Assembly: GCA_910575265.1 (NCBI GenBank)
Contig: CAJTEA010000002.1
Location: 63,503-127,502, forward strand
Direction of reading: 5' to 3'
Length of the DNA stretch: 64,000 bases
From: Oscillospiraceae bacterium
GTDB lineage: Bacteria > Bacillota > Clostridia > Oscillospirales > Oscillospiraceae
Made by a program: the position numbers and the translations under genes. Below the pieces are notes generated by a model. That model saw nothing but the letters and a program-made list of their open reading frames with translations, was not told where the DNA came from and made no database searches. Positions 7,412 through 16,216 of this stretch are shown one piece after another (within the stretch, counting starts at the first letter, position 1; every line of letters starts with the position of its first letter).

Positions 7412-7812
7412 GCGCGCTTTTTCTCCTGGCGCAGAAGGTACTTCCGCTCCGTCTCCTCTTGCCGCGCCTGACGGCTTTGGGTTTGACGCAAAAGCCCCTC
7501 CTGCTCCCGCTGGCGGCTGAGGGCCTCCTGAGCCCGGGTGCTGACCCCCTGAAGCCGGGTGGCCGCGCGGGCCTCCCGCTGGGCCCGCTTGGGGTTTTTC
7601 CGCTCCTTGACCGGGCGCTCCCCCTCTACCGCCGGACTGAACCGCAGCCTGTGCCACTCCTTTTCGATCCACTCATAGAGCCGCGCGTCAGTTGGCTCGG
7701 CGCCAAAGACCACCCTGGCCGCCGAATAGCCCTCCTCTTCCCATCGCTCCGCGATCCCCACCCAGAAGGGCGGCTGGAACAGCACGGTAAAGCTGCCTGC
7801 ATTCCGGTCCAT
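7393..7812 (-). CDS. yjdF: YjdF-family protein (DUF2992)
   Basis: A 139-residue protein beginning MDRNAGSFTVLFQPPFWVGI and ending in a long, very basic helical tail rich in Arg, Lys, Glu and Gln. RVVFGAEPTDARLYEW, LRFSPAV and NPKRAQRE match YjdF (DUF2992), whose function is unknown. I placed the start at the ATG at 7812, nine bases after GGGAGG; a GTG at 7836 overlaps that binding site. In Firmicutes this gene is often preceded by the yjdF riboswitch, and a matching leader is present (7836-7926). Confidence 0.9.
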   Translation of the reverse strand: MDRNAGSFTVLFQPPFWVGIAERWEEEGYSAARVVFGAEPTDARLYEWIEKEWHRLRFSPAVEGERPVKERKNPKRAQREARAATRLQGVSTRAQEALSRQREQEGLLRQTQSRQARQEETERKYLLRQEKKRAKKRGR

Positions 7813-7835
7813 ATTCAATTTCCTCCCTGATATCA

Positions 7836-7926
7836 CGTCAGAGAATGGACGACCCGGGAGGGAAGGCTACTGACGGGAGCGCGGCCCGCGGACGGACTAC
7901 CAACCGCCCTGTGTTTTTATCTCCGC
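7836..7926 (-). ncRNA. Candidate yjdF-type riboswitch (azaaromatic-sensing leader)
   Basis: The minus-strand leader of yjdF, from about 7926 down to the GGGAGG site, is about 90 bases long and rich in pairable GC segments. It contains GGCGGTTGGTAGTCC and, further on, GTAGCCTTCC. As I recall the conserved core of the yjdF motif RNA, these segments fit it. Position, length and the downstream gene all fit. The assignment is from memory and not from a covariance search. Confidence 0.6.
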
Positions 7927-7932
7927 GTGAAT

Positions 7933-7962
7933 ATTGTAACAGAGCTCAGGGGAAAAAGTCAA
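7933..7962 (-). promoter_or_regulatory. Promoter of yjdF
   Basis: Minus strand: TTGACT (7962-7957), 18-bp spacer, TACAAT (7938-7933). Transcription would start just upstream of the candidate riboswitch. It overlaps the end of the downstream-reading MgtC-like gene region (stop at 7967), so yjdF is probably transcribed separately. Confidence 0.7.
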
Positions 7963-7966
7963 TCCG

Positions 7967-8656
7967 TTACGTCTCCATCACGGAAATCACTCCCTCGATG
8001 CTGGCGAACTCCCTGAGGATATCCTCCCGGCTGGCCCCCTGGCGGGAGCGGAGGGACAGGACAGCGCAGGAATTGCCCTCCTCGCCGCTCTTTTTCGTAA
8101 TTTCCACATCCACAATCTTAGCCCCCAGAATATGGCACCGGGACACCATCTCCTCCAGACAGGAGGGTTTTGTGTACTCGGTAAACACGTTGACCTCCCG
8201 GTCCTGGCGTACCAGACGGTACTCCAGCTTGGCAAAAAACACCTCCGCCACCAGCACCAGGAAGGTGGCGTAAACCGCCCCCTCGTAAAAGCCGGCTCCG
8301 CAGCACAGCCCTACGATGGCTACCACCCACAGCCCGGCGGCGGTGGTCAGGCCCCGCACCCTCCGCCACTTGGTCATGATAATGGCTCCCGCTCCGATGA
8401 AGCTGACTCCCGCGATTACCTGAGCGCCCATACGGCTCATGCTGATGGGATAGCGCATCACGACATACATATACTGGCTGGTGGCGGTGGTCATGGCCGC
8501 CCCCAGGCAGATGAGGATATGGGTGCGAAAGCCGGCGGGACGGCGCTTGTTGGCCCGCTCGATGCCAATCAGCCCGCCGCACACCAGAGCCAACAGCACC
8601 CGGACCGTCATGCCCAAAAGATCGGGCTGGCGCAGAACATGCAGCCCATTCAGCAT
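7967..8656 (-). CDS. MgtC/SapB-family membrane protein (copy 1)
   Basis: A 229-residue protein: about five N-terminal membrane segments (residues ~15-145) with the family signatures GGLIGIERANKRRPAGFRTH, RMGAQVIAGVSFIGAG and RGLTTAAGLWV, then a soluble ACT-like C-terminal domain. MgtC proteins in pathogens support survival in low magnesium and inhibit the F-type ATPase; commensal homologues are mostly uncharacterised. AAGGAGATGGG precedes the ATG. The second MgtC-like gene ends 12 bp upstream, so the two form a pair. Confidence 0.9.
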   Translation of the reverse strand: MLNGLHVLRQPDLLGMTVRVLLALVCGGLIGIERANKRRPAGFRTHILICLGAAMTTATSQYMYVVMRYPISMSRMGAQVIAGVSFIGAGAIIMTKWRRVRGLTTAAGLWVVAIVGLCCGAGFYEGAVYATFLVLVAEVFFAKLEYRLVRQDREVNVFTEYTKPSCLEEMVSRCHILGAKIVDVEITKKSGEEGNSCAVLSLRSRQGASREDILREFASIEGVISVMET

Positions 8657-8668
8657 ATTCCCATCTCC

Positions 8669-9394
8669 TTAAATTTCATCCACAGCCTTCACATCCGGGC
8701 TGTAGGCCAGTTGGGTCAGCAGCTTGGTGTGGGACTGGTACTTGGGCAGATGGAGATAAAAGACCACACTGATCCGGTCCCGCTCCTCTGAACTTTGCCG
8801 GCGCTCCAGTTCCATGTCGTAAATCTGAATCCCCATACCCTTCATCAGGGCGACAAAATCCCGTACCTGCTCCAGCCCGCCCAATTCCACATACAGGTTC
8901 ATGTTCCGGGACCGGGCCAGGGCGAACTCCTCCAGATAGGGGAATACCTCAATGCACAGGAAGATGCCCAGAAAGCCCAGCAGCACCCCCTCGTAGAACC
9001 CAGCCCCAATGGCCAGTCCCACGCAGGCGGAGGCCCACAGCGCCGCCGCCGTGGTCAAACCCTTAACTTCCCGCTGTTCCGTCACCAGAATGGTGCCAGT
9101 GCCCAGAAAGCCGATGCCGTTAATCACCTGGGCCCCCAGACGGGTGACGTCGGTGATCATCCCCACGTCCCGCTGGGCCTCCTTCCACAGGGTGTTCAGA
9201 ACAGCATACTGATACTGTCCCAGCACCATGGTCAGCGCCGCTCCCATGCTCACCATCATATAGGTGCGGAAGCCCGCCGGGCGGTGCTTGTGCTCCCGGT
9301 TGACCCCGATAACGCCGCCGAAAAACACCGCCAGCGTCAGGCGCAGCAGAACCGAAACCAGATTAAATTGGCGTAAATAGCTCAGCAGGGCCAT
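8669..9394 (-). CDS. MgtC/SapB-family membrane protein (copy 2)
   Basis: A 241-residue protein with the same layout as its neighbour: GGVIGVNREHKHRPAGFRTY, RLGAQVINGIGFLGTGTI and KGLTTAAALWASA in the membrane part, and a C-terminal soluble domain. The two copies are clearly homologous but well diverged, so the duplication is old. They could form a heteromeric complex, which is speculation. GGAGAGGGG precedes the ATG at 9394, and the dnaE stop lies 18 bp upstream, so the pair may be cotranscribed with dnaE. Confidence 0.9.
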   Translation of the reverse strand: MALLSYLRQFNLVSVLLRLTLAVFFGGVIGVNREHKHRPAGFRTYMMVSMGAALTMVLGQYQYAVLNTLWKEAQRDVGMITDVTRLGAQVINGIGFLGTGTILVTEQREVKGLTTAAALWASACVGLAIGAGFYEGVLLGFLGIFLCIEVFPYLEEFALARSRNMNLYVELGGLEQVRDFVALMKGMGIQIYDMELERRQSSEERDRISVVFYLHLPKYQSHTKLLTQLAYSPDVKAVDEI

Positions 9395-9412
9395 GGTTTC
9401 CCCTCTCTCACA

Positions 9413-12400
9413 TCATTTTACTACTACATTTTCCTGTCCCAGCCGCTCAGTCAGGTCCTGAATCAGAGCGGGATGGATCAGGCAGCGGGAGCCGATCCGC
9501 TTTTTACAGTCCTCAAAGTAGAGCACCACCTGGCTCTCCCCGGGGAAAAAGGACAGGGCCAGCCGCACCTTCCTCAGCCGGGGGTCTTCCCGGCTGGGCA
9601 GGCGCAGGTAGAGTGTCTTGCCCCCACCCTGGGGCTGGTCCAGATCGTCAAGGGGCCGGATGGAATCTACCATCAGCTGGGGCTCCTTATCGTCCCGGAC
9701 GGATATCTTCCCGGTGACCAGGATAGCGCTGTTCTCCCGGATATAGCTGCCACTCTCGTTCAGCGCGCGGGAAAAGCACAGCAGCTCCATGGACGAGGTG
9801 TCGTCCTCCAGGTTTATATAAGCCATCAGGGTGTTGTTCCGGGTGGTCCGGGTGCGGTAGGTGGAGATCACCCCGGCAACAGACACCCGCTGGTCGTCCC
9901 GGTAGGTCTTGGGACCGTCCTCCCGGGCAAAATCGGCCATGATCGAGCTGATGGTCACCGCCCCAAACTGCCTGGCGGTCTCCCGGTACTGGTCCATAGG
10001 GTGGCCGGACAGGTAAAGCCCGGTGGTCTCCTTCTCCATGGACATCAATTCCCGCGGCGTATACTCGGGCAGGTCGGGGAGCACCAGAGCGGGCAGAGGG
10101 GCGCTCTCCGTCTCTCCGCCGCCGAAGCCGAACAGGTCCAGCTGCCCCTCCAGGTTCCGTTTCCGGGCGGCGGCGATGCCATCCAGAACCTGGCCGTAGA
10201 CCCGCATCAGCTGGGAACGGCGGCAGCCCATGGTGTCAAAGGCTCCGCTTTTGATCAGACTCTCCATGACCCTCCGGTTCATGTCCTGGTCGAACAGCCG
10301 GTCGCAGAAGTCCATAAAATCGGCGAATGGGCCGTTTTTCTCCCGCTCATTCAGCAGATTGACAATAAAGGCCCGCCCCACCCCTTTCAGGGCTACCAGA
10401 CCGAACCGAATGCCCTCCTCCACCACCGTGAAGTCCGCCCCGGACTGGTTCACGTCGGGGGGCAGGAGCTGGATGCCCATGTCCCGGCACTCGGCGATGT
10501 ACTCGGCCACCTTTTCGGTGGAGTCCAGCACCGAGGTGAGCAGGGCGGCCATGTATTCCTTAGGGTGGTGGCATTTGAACCACGCGGTCTGGTAGCACAC
10601 GATGGCGTAGACCAGGGAGTGGGACTTATTGAAGGCGTACTCGGCGAAGTCGTACATCTCGTTGTAGATGTCCTGGGCCGCCGCCTCGGGCACGCCGTTG
10701 GCCACACAGCCCGGGATGCCCCGCTTGGGGTCACCGTGGAGGAATGCCTCCCGTTCCTTCTCAATCTCTTTTACCTTCTTCTTGCTCATGGCCCGGCGCA
10801 CCATGTCCGCCTGCCCCAGGGAGTAGCCCGCCAGGTCCTGGAAGATGCGGATCACCTGCTCCTGGTAGACGATGCAGCCGTAGGTGCCGGACAGGATGGG
10901 CACCAGAGAGGGGTCCTTATAGGTGACCTTGGCCGGGTCCTGGGCGCAGGCCAGAAATTTGGGGATGGAGTCCATGGGGCCGGGGCGGTACAGGGCAATC
11001 ACCGCGCAGATATCCTCGATATTTTTGGGTTTCAGCCCCACACACACGCTGGTCATGCCGGCGGACTCCAGCTGGAACACGCCGGATGTCCTGCCCTCGG
11101 CCAGCATGGCCATGGTGGCCGGGTCATTCTCCGGGATGGCGTCGATGGTAAAGTCCGGCTCCTTCCTCTGGACCATCCTGGCCGCGTCGTCCAGCACGGT
11201 GAGGTTGCGCAGGCCCAGAAAGTCCATTTTCAGCAGGCCCAGCTCCTCCAGGGTGGTCATGACGTACTGGGTGACGGGCTGGCCGTCGTTGGCGGCCAGA
11301 GGGACGTAGTCCACCACCGGCCGGCGGGTGATCACTACCCCGGCGGCGTGGGTGGAGGTGTTCCGGGGCATCCCCTCGATGGCCATGGCGGTGTCAATGA
11401 GCTTTTTCATGTTGGGGTCGCCGTCGTACACGTCCCTGAGCTGTTTGGACAGCTTCAGGGATTCCTCCAACGTGATATGCAGCGCCCCCGGGCCGCTGGG
11501 AATCAGCTTGGCCAAGGCGTCTACCTCGCCGTAGGGCACCCCCATCACCCGGCCCACGTCCCGGACCGAGCCCCGGGCGGCCATGGTGCCGAAGGTGACG
11601 ATCTGGGCTACGTGGTCCTCGCCGTATTTCCGCTTTACGTAGTCGATGACCTCCTGCCGCCGGCGGGGGCAGAAGTCGATGTCGATGTCCGGCATGGACA
11701 CCCGTTCCGGGTTGAGGAAGCGTTCGAAGTACAGGCCGTACTCCATGGGGTCCACGTTGGTGATATTCAGGCAGTAGGCCACCATGGACCCGGCGGCGGA
11801 GCCCCGGCCCGGTCCCACCGGGATTCCCTGGCCCTTGGCATAGCCGATGAAGTCGGATACAATCAAAAAATAATCCACAAAGCCCATCTTGCGGATCATG
11901 GCCATCTCATACTCCAGCTGCTTCCGGTACTCCGGGGGCTGGTCCGGATAGCGCCGCGCAAAGCCGTTCAGGCAGAGTGTTTCAAAATAGGCGTCCCCAT
12001 CCGTCCAGCCCTCGGGAAGCTGGAACAGGGGCAGATGGTATCTGCCGAACTCAAACTCCACATCGCACAGCTGGGCGATGTTCGCCGTATTTTCGATAGC
12101 CTCAGGGTGATTGGGAAAGAGGGCGGCCATCTCCGCTTCCGACTTGACGAAAAATTCCCTGGTCTCAAAGCGCATGCGGCTGGGGTCGTCCAGTGTCTTG
12201 CCCGTCTGGACGCACATGAGGATGTCCTGCGTCTCCGCGTCCTCCCGGCGGAGATAGTGGGCGTCGTTGGTGGCGATGAGGGGGATGCCCGTCTCCTCGC
12301 TCAGGCGGATGATCTGGGCGTTTATCTGCTTCTGGGCCTTGATGCCGTGGTCCTGGAGCTCCAGATAGTAGCCGTCCTCCCCGAAGAGGGCGCGCATCTC

Positions 12401-12883
12401 CAGGGCCACCGCCTTGGCCTGGTCGTAGTCCCCCGCCAGCAGCAGCCGTGAGATTTCCCCGGACATACAGGCGGAACAGGCAATCAGGCCGCCGGTGTGC
12501 TCCCGCAGTAAATCCAGGTCGATTCGGGGCTTGATGTAAAAGCCCTCCAGATAGCCCTTGGACACCATGTAGGACAGGTTGCGGTAGCCCTCCTCGTTCC
12601 GGCACAGCAGAACCAGGTGGTTGTAGCGGGAGTCGAACTCGTGGACCTTTTGGAACCGGGTACGGCCCCGAGGGGCCACGTAGACCTCACAGCCGATGAT
12701 CGGCTTAATCCCCGCCGCCTTACAGGCCCGATAGAAGTCGATCACCCCGTACATGTTGCCGTGGTCGGTGATGGCCACCGCCTCCTGGCCCATCTCCTTT
12801 ACCCGCTCCACCAGCTTCTTAATCCGGCAGGCCCCGTCCAGCAGGGAAAATTCGGTATGCAGATGTAAGTGGACAAAGGACAT
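9413..12883 (-). CDS. dnaE: DNA polymerase III alpha subunit DnaE
   Basis: A full-length 1156-residue C-family polymerase. The N-terminal PHP domain starts HLHLHTEFSLLDG (residues 5-17). The palm contains GPGRGSAAGS and the catalytic PDIDIDF. A tandem helix-hairpin-helix and an OB-fold (VSVAGVISTYRTRTTRNN) follow near the C-terminus. It is the DnaE1-like type without the PolC exonuclease insertion. In Firmicutes PolC usually shares replication with DnaE; no polC is in the window. AGAGGAGGG precedes the start. Confidence 0.97.
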   Translation of the reverse strand: MSFVHLHLHTEFSLLDGACRIKKLVERVKEMGQEAVAITDHGNMYGVIDFYRACKAAGIKPIIGCEVYVAPRGRTRFQKVHEFDSRYNHLVLLCRNEEGYRNLSYMVSKGYLEGFYIKPRIDLDLLREHTGGLIACSACMSGEISRLLLAGDYDQAKAVALEMRALFGEDGYYLELQDHGIKAQKQINAQIIRLSEETGIPLIATNDAHYLRREDAETQDILMCVQTGKTLDDPSRMRFETREFFVKSEAEMAALFPNHPEAIENTANIAQLCDVEFEFGRYHLPLFQLPEGWTDGDAYFETLCLNGFARRYPDQPPEYRKQLEYEMAMIRKMGFVDYFLIVSDFIGYAKGQGIPVGPGRGSAAGSMVAYCLNITNVDPMEYGLYFERFLNPERVSMPDIDIDFCPRRRQEVIDYVKRKYGEDHVAQIVTFGTMAARGSVRDVGRVMGVPYGEVDALAKLIPSGPGALHITLEESLKLSKQLRDVYDGDPNMKKLIDTAMAIEGMPRNTSTHAAGVVITRRPVVDYVPLAANDGQPVTQYVMTTLEELGLLKMDFLGLRNLTVLDDAARMVQRKEPDFTIDAIPENDPATMAMLAEGRTSGVFQLESAGMTSVCVGLKPKNIEDICAVIALYRPGPMDSIPKFLACAQDPAKVTYKDPSLVPILSGTYGCIVYQEQVIRIFQDLAGYSLGQADMVRRAMSKKKVKEIEKEREAFLHGDPKRGIPGCVANGVPEAAAQDIYNEMYDFAEYAFNKSHSLVYAIVCYQTAWFKCHHPKEYMAALLTSVLDSTEKVAEYIAECRDMGIQLLPPDVNQSGADFTVVEEGIRFGLVALKGVGRAFIVNLLNEREKNGPFADFMDFCDRLFDQDMNRRVMESLIKSGAFDTMGCRRSQLMRVYGQVLDGIAAARKRNLEGQLDLFGFGGGETESAPLPALVLPDLPEYTPRELMSMEKETTGLYLSGHPMDQYRETARQFGAVTISSIMADFAREDGPKTYRDDQRVSVAGVISTYRTRTTRNNTLMAYINLEDDTSSMELLCFSRALNESGSYIRENSAILVTGKISVRDDKEPQLMVDSIRPLDDLDQPQGGGKTLYLRLPSREDPRLRKVRLALSFFPGESQVVLYFEDCKKRIGSRCLIHPALIQDLTERLGQENVVVK

Positions 12884-12899
12884 GGCGATTCCCTCCTCT

Positions 12900-13202
12900 T
12901 TATTCCAAAAGAGTTTGCATTTCGTGAATAATTTCTTCCTTTTCCTGACCCCATCGAGCTATAAAGCTGTCTAAAAGCAAATACTCCGATACATGTGATA
13001 AAGCCGGGTTGTCCCTGTGCACCATAAGCAGAACGAAAATCATTTCGTAAAACCCCTCCTGGTACAACCGGCCTACCAACTGCTTCAGCATATCCATATT
13101 CATATGTTCTTCATTGGGTGTACAGATTAAGTACCATAGACCGCTGTGATTTCGTATCCATTTTAAAAAGCGAAGAGTTTGAACTGTTCTGTTGCTTTTC
13201 AC
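12900..13202 (-). CDS. Small hypothetical protein between dnaE and whiA
   Basis: A 100-residue product, unrecognised. It begins VKSNRTVQTLRFLKWIRNH and looks mainly alpha-helical, with a leucine/hydrophobic-rich middle (MLKQLVGRLYQEGFYEMIFVLL) and an acidic C-terminal helix. I chose the GTG at 13202, eight bases after AAGGAGG; an upstream in-frame ATG at 13235 has no binding site, and an ATG overlapping the GTG is out of frame. The gene is clearly AT-richer than dnaE and whiA on either side, suggesting later acquisition or a fast-evolving family. It ends 16 bp before dnaE. Confidence 0.6.
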   Translation of the reverse strand: MKSNRTVQTLRFLKWIRNHSGLWYLICTPNEEHMNMDMLKQLVGRLYQEGFYEMIFVLLMVHRDNPALSHVSEYLLLDSFIARWGQEKEEIIHEMQTLLE

Positions 13203-13327
13203 ATTAAATCCCTCCTTAGATACTAATATTAGCATTAAAGGAACGGATTGTATAGAATCACAGTGTTAGCACTCTGCTGGCAAAGCAAAAATTTCCTCGT
13301 CCCCCGCAGGGGCCTTTTGCGTGTGGT

Positions 13328-14215
13328 CTATTCTTTTCCCAGTTCCACCAGCTTACGCAGCCGGTGGTTCAGGGCGGATTTTGTGATGGGCGGATCGCAC
13401 CGCTCGGCCAGCTGGGACAGAGTGTCCTCCGGGTGGGCCAGGCGGAGGGCTGCGGCTTCCCGAAGCTTGTCCGGCAAAGTGACCAGCGCCCCTGCCGCCT
13501 CCAGGCGGCGAATGGCCTCCACCTGGGCCATAGCGGCCTCCACCGCCTTGTCCAGGTTGGCGGCGTCGCAGTTCACCCGGCGGTTGACGCTTCCCCGCAG
13601 ATCCCGCTCCAGCTTGGCGTTCATCACCTCCATCGCGGCCAGAGGCGCGCCGATACAGGTGAGAAAATCCTCAATTTTATCGCTCTGCTTGAAGTAGATC
13701 ACCGCGTTTCCCTTGCGCTGGGCGGCTTTCGGCTCCTGGCCCAGCTCCCGCATCAGAGCCAGTACCTCCCGGCTCACGCTCTGGTGGGAGGTGGCCAGCT
13801 CCAGGTGGTAGCCCTTCCGGGGATCGGTCACCGAGCCTCCGGCCAGAAACGCCCCCCGGAGGAAGGAAGCCCGGCAGCAGGCCTCCTCCACCGCGGCAAA
13901 ATTCAGGTGGAGGGCCAGCGCCCTGGGGTCGGCGCCGAAGGTTTGACGGATCACCGCCAGCTTGTCGGGGTCCTCCACGGCAAAAATCCGCTTGCCGGCC
14001 CCCTCGGGCAAGCGGTCAAAAGCGAGCTGAAACGCTTTTTTGAACAGGATGGGCAGCCGCTGGGCAAAGGCCTCGCTCTCGGTGACAATCCGGACCTGTC
14101 CGGCCTGAAAGGTGTTGCAGTAGAGCAGCACACCGTAGGCCTCCGCCTGGGCGCAGCATTCGCGGCTCAGGGGGACGCGGCACACCTCCTGTTTCACATC
14201 TCCGGAAAAGGACAT
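13328..14215 (-). CDS. whiA: DNA-binding protein WhiA
   Basis: A 295-residue protein with the WhiA layout: an N-terminal degenerate LAGLIDADG homing-endonuclease-like domain (GAFLAGGSVTDPRKGYHLE at about 133-151) and a C-terminal helix-turn-helix (TLSQLAERCDPPITKSALNHRL). WhiA is linked to cell division and chromosome segregation in Firmicutes and to sporulation control in Streptomyces. The start lies 3 bp after the yvcK stop, with GGAGGA inside the end of yvcK, so translation is coupled. The rapZ-yvcK-whiA order is classic for Gram-positives. Confidence 0.95.
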   Translation of the reverse strand: MSFSGDVKQEVCRVPLSRECCAQAEAYGVLLYCNTFQAGQVRIVTESEAFAQRLPILFKKAFQLAFDRLPEGAGKRIFAVEDPDKLAVIRQTFGADPRALALHLNFAAVEEACCRASFLRGAFLAGGSVTDPRKGYHLELATSHQSVSREVLALMRELGQEPKAAQRKGNAVIYFKQSDKIEDFLTCIGAPLAAMEVMNAKLERDLRGSVNRRVNCDAANLDKAVEAAMAQVEAIRRLEAAGALVTLPDKLREAAALRLAHPEDTLSQLAERCDPPITKSALNHRLRKLVELGKE

Positions 14216-14218
14216 GGG

Positions 14219-15259
14219 TCATTCCTCCAATATATACCGCCTCGCGCCGCGGAAGATGCGCATGGCCCGGCGGCGGTAGACCTCCAGAACGGCCTGGGCC
14301 AGCCGGTCCGGGTCGTGGCGGGCGTAGTTCCCTCCCTCGGACGCCACCGGCCGTTCCACCAGCTCCAGCCCCAGAGCTGCGATCCGGTCCTTGTCCACCG
14401 TCAGGGGAACGGCGTCCTCCTCCCGGTAGCGTTCCTGCAATCCCGCGTCCACCGGGGCGGAGTTGGCCAGACACAGGTCCAGCAGCCCCGGCTCCCCGTG
14501 GGCCAGAAGGGCCTCCAGGTGGTCGGCGGCGGTGTAGCCCTCCGTTTCCCCGTCCTGGGTCATGATGTTGCAGATGTACAGCTTGGGGGCGTCCGACTGG
14601 GCGATGGCCCGGGCCACCCCCTCCACCAGCAGATTGGGAATCACGCTGGTGTACAGGCTCCCCGGCCCCAACAGGATCAGGTCCGCCTCCCCGATGGCCT
14701 CCAGCGCGGCGGGAGTGGCCTTGGGGGTTCGGGGAATCAGGTTCACATGGTGGATCCGGCAGTCCTGCTGTTTTTTAAAATCCGCGATCTGAGACTCGCC
14801 CACCACCCGGGTGTCGTTCTCAAACACGGCCTCAAGCTGTACGTCGGCGCTGGTCACCGGGATCACCCGGCCAGTGATGGCCAGGACGTGGCTCATCTGG
14901 CTCACCGCCGTCTCAAAGGAGCCGGTAATGCCGTTGAGGGCCGCCAGAATCAGGTTTCCGAAGGACTGGCCGGCCAGCACCCCTTCGGGAAAGCGGTAGG
15001 TCAGCAGCCGCTCCATGATGGGCTCGGTGTTGGCCAGGGCCTCCATACAGTGGCGGATGTCCCCCGGCGGCAGGATGCGCAGGTCCTGGCGCAGCGCGCC
15101 GGAACCGCCGCCGTTGTCCGCCACCGTGACGATGGCGGTGAGGTTCTGGGTATATTTTTTCAGCCCCCGCAGCATGGTGGACAGCCCCGTCCCGCCGCCG
15201 ATGGCGACGATCTTCGGGCCCCGCTCCCACTGCTGGAGGGTGGGATATGCTTCACTCAT
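14219..15259 (-). CDS. yvcK: YvcK/CofD-like protein (gluconeogenesis factor)
   Basis: A 346-residue protein starting MSEAYPTLQQWERGPKIVAIGGGTG. GGGTGLSTMLRGLK and VADNGGGSG form the nucleotide-sugar binding region typical of YvcK. B. subtilis YvcK binds UDP-sugars and is needed for growth on gluconeogenic carbon sources and for proper cell-wall synthesis. The ATG at 15259 was chosen over an upstream in-frame start that would overlap rapZ; GAGAGGA precedes it. It sits between rapZ and whiA. Confidence 0.93.
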   Translation of the reverse strand: MSEAYPTLQQWERGPKIVAIGGGTGLSTMLRGLKKYTQNLTAIVTVADNGGGSGALRQDLRILPPGDIRHCMEALANTEPIMERLLTYRFPEGVLAGQSFGNLILAALNGITGSFETAVSQMSHVLAITGRVIPVTSADVQLEAVFENDTRVVGESQIADFKKQQDCRIHHVNLIPRTPKATPAALEAIGEADLILLGPGSLYTSVIPNLLVEGVARAIAQSDAPKLYICNIMTQDGETEGYTAADHLEALLAHGEPGLLDLCLANSAPVDAGLQERYREEDAVPLTVDKDRIAALGLELVERPVASEGGNYARHDPDRLAQAVLEVYRRRAMRIFRGARRYILEE

Positions 15260-15333
15260 CCGTTTTCCTCTCTTCCGGCTCCGGCCAGTCCAATTTGTGC
15301 CGCTCCAATATGTCCAGACTGAACCGCCACCGC

Positions 15334-16197
15334 CTAATTCCGTCCCAGATCCCGGTGGCTCTCGGTCACCGGCCAGCCCTGGGCACGGATTTTCTCCCCC
15401 AGGGCGTGGGCCATGGCCACCGAACGGTGGTGCCCGCCGGTACAACCGATGGAGATAACCAGAGAGGTTTTCCCCTCCTCCTCATACCGGGGCAGCAGCC
15501 AGCCCACCAGATTCCACAGGCGGGTTAAAAACTCCTCCGCCTGACCGTTCTGCCAGACATAGTCCCGCACCCCGGCGTCCAAACCGGTGCGTGGGCGCAG
15601 CTCGGTCACATAGAAGGGGTTGGGCAGAAAGCGGGCGTCGAAAATCAGATCCGCCTCCATGGGCACCCCGTGCTTGAAGCCGAAGGAGGTCACCCGGACC
15701 TCCATCCGGCCCTCCGCCGTCCCCGCCCGGCCGAACATCTGCCGCAGCACCCCTTTCAGCTTGGCGGTGGACAGATTGGTGGTGTTGACAATCTTGTCCG
15801 CCCGTTCCCGCAGGGGGGCGAGCATCCGCCGCTCCAGGGCAATGGCCTCCTCCAGGCTGTCCGCCACCTCGGCCAGGGGATGAGAGCGGCGGCTCTCCTT
15901 ATAGCGCTTGATGATGGCCGCGTCGTCCGCCTCCATAAACAGGATGCGGTAAGGACACCGCAGAACCTCCAGGGCGTCCAGCGCGTGGAACAGGCCGCCG
16001 AAGTTGGTGCCGCCCCGCACGTCTGTGACCAGCGCCACCCGCTGATACTCCCCCGTGCCGTCCATGCCCAGCTCGGCGAATTTGGGAATCAAGGGCGCGG
16101 GCAGATTGTCCACACAGAAGTAGTCCATATCCTCCATAAAGGAGGCCGCTTTGCTCTTTCCCGCTCCGGACAGGCCGGAAATGATGACAAACTCCAT
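15334..16197 (-). CDS. rapZ: RNase adapter / nucleotide-binding protein RapZ (YvcJ)
   Basis: A 287-residue protein: Walker A GLSGAGKSKA at residues 8-17, DNLPAPLIPKF, and a C-terminal domain with IGCTGGHHRSVAMA. It is homologous to B. subtilis YvcJ and E. coli RapZ, the GlcN6P-sensing RNase adapter; in Firmicutes YvcJ has GTPase activity and affects competence. It starts 19 bp after the unknown gene at 16217. Its stop is 74 bp from yvcK, and the gap holds a 30-codon open frame without ATG (see findings). Confidence 0.94.
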   Translation of the reverse strand: MEFVIISGLSGAGKSKAASFMEDMDYFCVDNLPAPLIPKFAELGMDGTGEYQRVALVTDVRGGTNFGGLFHALDALEVLRCPYRILFMEADDAAIIKRYKESRRSHPLAEVADSLEEAIALERRMLAPLRERADKIVNTTNLSTAKLKGVLRQMFGRAGTAEGRMEVRVTSFGFKHGVPMEADLIFDARFLPNPFYVTELRPRTGLDAGVRDYVWQNGQAEEFLTRLWNLVGWLLPRYEEEGKTSLVISIGCTGGHHRSVAMAHALGEKIRAQGWPVTESHRDLGRN

Positions 16198-16216
16198 GAA
16201 ATCACTCTCTTTTGTC

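Noticed and set aside
9473-12451. A 992-codon open frame opposite dnaE on the plus strand
   Set aside because: It mirrors the codon structure of dnaE in high-GC DNA, has His/Gly/Gln-rich low-complexity translation, no ribosome binding site and no recognisable domain.
13264-13272. TTAGCACTC, half of a CIRCE (HrcA) element
   Set aside because: The second arm GAGTGCTAA at the 9-bp spacing is absent, and no chaperone gene is adjacent.
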